The position numbers were made by a program, and so were the translations under genes. A stretch of DNA of 64,000 nt from Telopea speciosissima. Its lineage: Eukaryota > Streptophyta > Magnoliopsida > Proteales > Proteaceae. The notes beneath the pieces are model-generated. The model did no database searches, was not told the DNA's origin, and saw only the letters and a list, made by a program, of their open reading frames with translations. Below, in pieces: positions 62,617-64,000 of this stretch; within the stretch, counting starts at the first letter, position 1; every line of letters begins with the position of its first letter. The stretch is taken from contig NC_057925.1 in the NCBI RefSeq assembly GCF_018873765.1, forward strand, positions 44,919,010 to 44,983,009, written 5' to 3'.

Positions 62617-63287
62617 TGTTAGAAATCTGAATAAAAAAAGGAGAGGACAGAAAGATGGCCTGAGTCGAACGAAATCGTTCTGTCCTTAAGACAGTATTTG
62701 CACCCTCCTAATCCTGCAAAGGGTTGCAGCAAACCTACCTCCCAAGATAAATCAGATGGACTGTTACTGGTTGCAGAGACAGTAACACTGTGAAGCTATC
62801 AGAGATTTTTTGATATCTGGACTGAGAGAATTTGTGGCCCATTTATAGGCCCACAAGGCCTGTTCGGATGAGTCACACCCAGTGGCTCATATGGCTTGAC
62901 CTGACAGGTCATGACTATTGGGCTTAGCTCCCTTGGCTGTTCGTGTGGGCTGCAACTCTTGGGGTCAATGTTAAACCAAGGGTTGCACTCCCTCTTTGAT
63001 CAGCCACCGATCTAACGGTCGGATCGATCCTAAGCACCCTTTGATCACGATGCGCACGTGCGAAGTGCAAAGTGCGCCATCAAAGCGCCACATTGCGCCT
63101 CACGCACGTGCACGCACACGCGTACGCGCTCGGACGGTTACCGTCCTCGCTCGCAAGTGCACCGTACAATCTCTTCTAGCATAACATGTGATAATAATAA
63201 CTACTAACACATATAAACCCAATGTGCTTTCCTTTCATAGCCGATGTGGGACTAAAAATCCACATCAATATTTTAAAAATTCCAACA
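62617..63287 (-). mobile_element. 3' LTR of a Ty1/copia element
   Basis: TGTTAGAAATC...AATTCCAACA with TG/CA ends, 671 bp. The adjoining minus-strand AATTGGAGGAAAT is the polypurine tract expected just before a 3' LTR. A TATAAAT box on the minus strand lies near 62840. The LTR includes a GC-rich stretch at ~63045-63150 with two CGCACGTGC (G-box) palindromes. Confidence 0.85.
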
Positions 63288-64000
63288 ATTTCCTCCAATT
63301 TTTAAAATAATTGAGCCTCAGTCAATAAACTCTCTGTACTTCTAAATCATACTTACATAAAGGTGTCTTTTGACTTCAACCTCTATGTTGTCAAAATACA
63401 TTAGTACTTGTCAAAAACGAAGTAGCCGTAGCCTTGAACTTAGAATTTTATAGCGACAAATCTAATATACTAAACATATGACTTACTTGAACATAGTTTC
63501 AATAACACCCGCACATTTATGGCCTTGTGCTTTTATCTTAGGTTTTCATAAGTGCCTTAGAGACAAGCTTTGTATCTCGCAGAAGCGGCCCCACTTCCTG
63601 CACTTATATAGGTGAATCTAATAAAATGCAATTGTATGACTTACATTTCCTATAAGGCATAGACTCATTGAAGGATTGATCCTACCCTCTGTCGATTTCT
63701 CCATACAAACATGCACTACCTTGAGATGTCAAGAGATCTTATCTCTACTAGTTGAGTGCATAATCGGTTATTACTACAAGTGTTTTTCCATTGAACTAGT
63801 TGACTAGATGTTGGTCTAGTGTCTAGTTGGTTTTCACTTGCAGGTTACCTCTCATTTAAAAGCTTTAAACCCATCTCCCTGGAAGCCTTCCATACCACAT
63901 CCCTACCCAGGTCTTTTGTAAAGGGATCAGCCAAATTTTTCTTTGACTTTACATAACTAATAGTCACAACTCCTTTGATGAGTTGTTCTCTTACATAGCT
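63288..64000 (-). mobile_element. Ty1/copia internal region, end of pol (runs off window)
   Basis: The minus strand at 64000-63845 encodes YVREQLIKGVVTISYVKSKK then NLADPFTKDLGRDVVWKASR, the C-terminus of copia RNase H with the LADxxTK signature. A non-coding stretch to the LTR follows. The rest of the element lies beyond the window, so whether it is whole cannot be said; what is visible looks little damaged, so it may be fairly recent. Confidence 0.88.

Overview
This is nuclear DNA of a flowering plant, probably a woody early-diverging eudicot or magnoliid with a mid-sized genome. The evidence is a 16-exon plant PFP-beta gene with GT-AG introns, plant nuclear tRNA-Phe and tRNA-Val genes, Au-type SINEs, L1 and RTE LINEs, hAT- and MULE-type TIR elements, and copia/LTR fossils. 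I cannot name the species from sequence alone. The DNA is AT-rich and gene-poor; most of it is layered transposon debris.

Host genes. A small acidic, coiled-coil protein lies at 3.75-4.23 kb (+). A plant-specific Ser-rich protein of about 355 aa lies at 15.2-16.3 kb (-). A small organelle-type RRM protein lies at 31.65-35.74 kb (-, 4 exons, one 3.45 kb intron). The catalytic beta subunit of PPi-dependent phosphofructokinase lies at 41.8-48.75 kb (-, 16 exons, 551 aa, read completely here). Two tandem copies of a tRNA-Val/tRNA-Phe pair lie at 57.1-58.1 kb (-).

Mobile layers. 0-3.3 kb: a TIR element with transcription-factor fragments (ERF/AP2 and ZF-HD), then L1 debris. 4.2-6.3 kb: a tandem duplication of about 1 kb. 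7-15 kb: small repeats and one SINE. 18-21 kb: one LINE inside another with a 15-bp target duplication, then another LINE end. 21-31 kb: no recognisable host gene, only short repeats, fold-backs and an RTE LINE. 35.9-38.9 kb: a hAT-type element split by a solo LTR, then a 1.33 kb near-complete inverted repeat, then a fold-back MITE. 40.1-41.5 kb: a TIR element carrying a MADS-box exon fragment. 50-58.4 kb: an ancient tandem duplication whose left copy was hit by a MULE-type element (itself hit by an L1), a hAT-type MITE and a small 9-bp-TSD MITE. The right copy keeps the unoccupied sites, so insertion ends and TSDs can be read directly. 59.5-62.6 kb: a LINE remnant with two hAT-type MITEs and another TIR element. 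62.6-64 kb: the 3' part of a copia element running off the window.

I see no operon-like or novel enzymatic system. The most notable points are two TIR elements that each carry transcription-factor DNA-binding fragments, a long inverted repeat that could fold into a dsRNA hairpin, a probable dicistronic tRNA-Val/Phe unit, and the before/after record of insertions in the 51-58 kb duplication.
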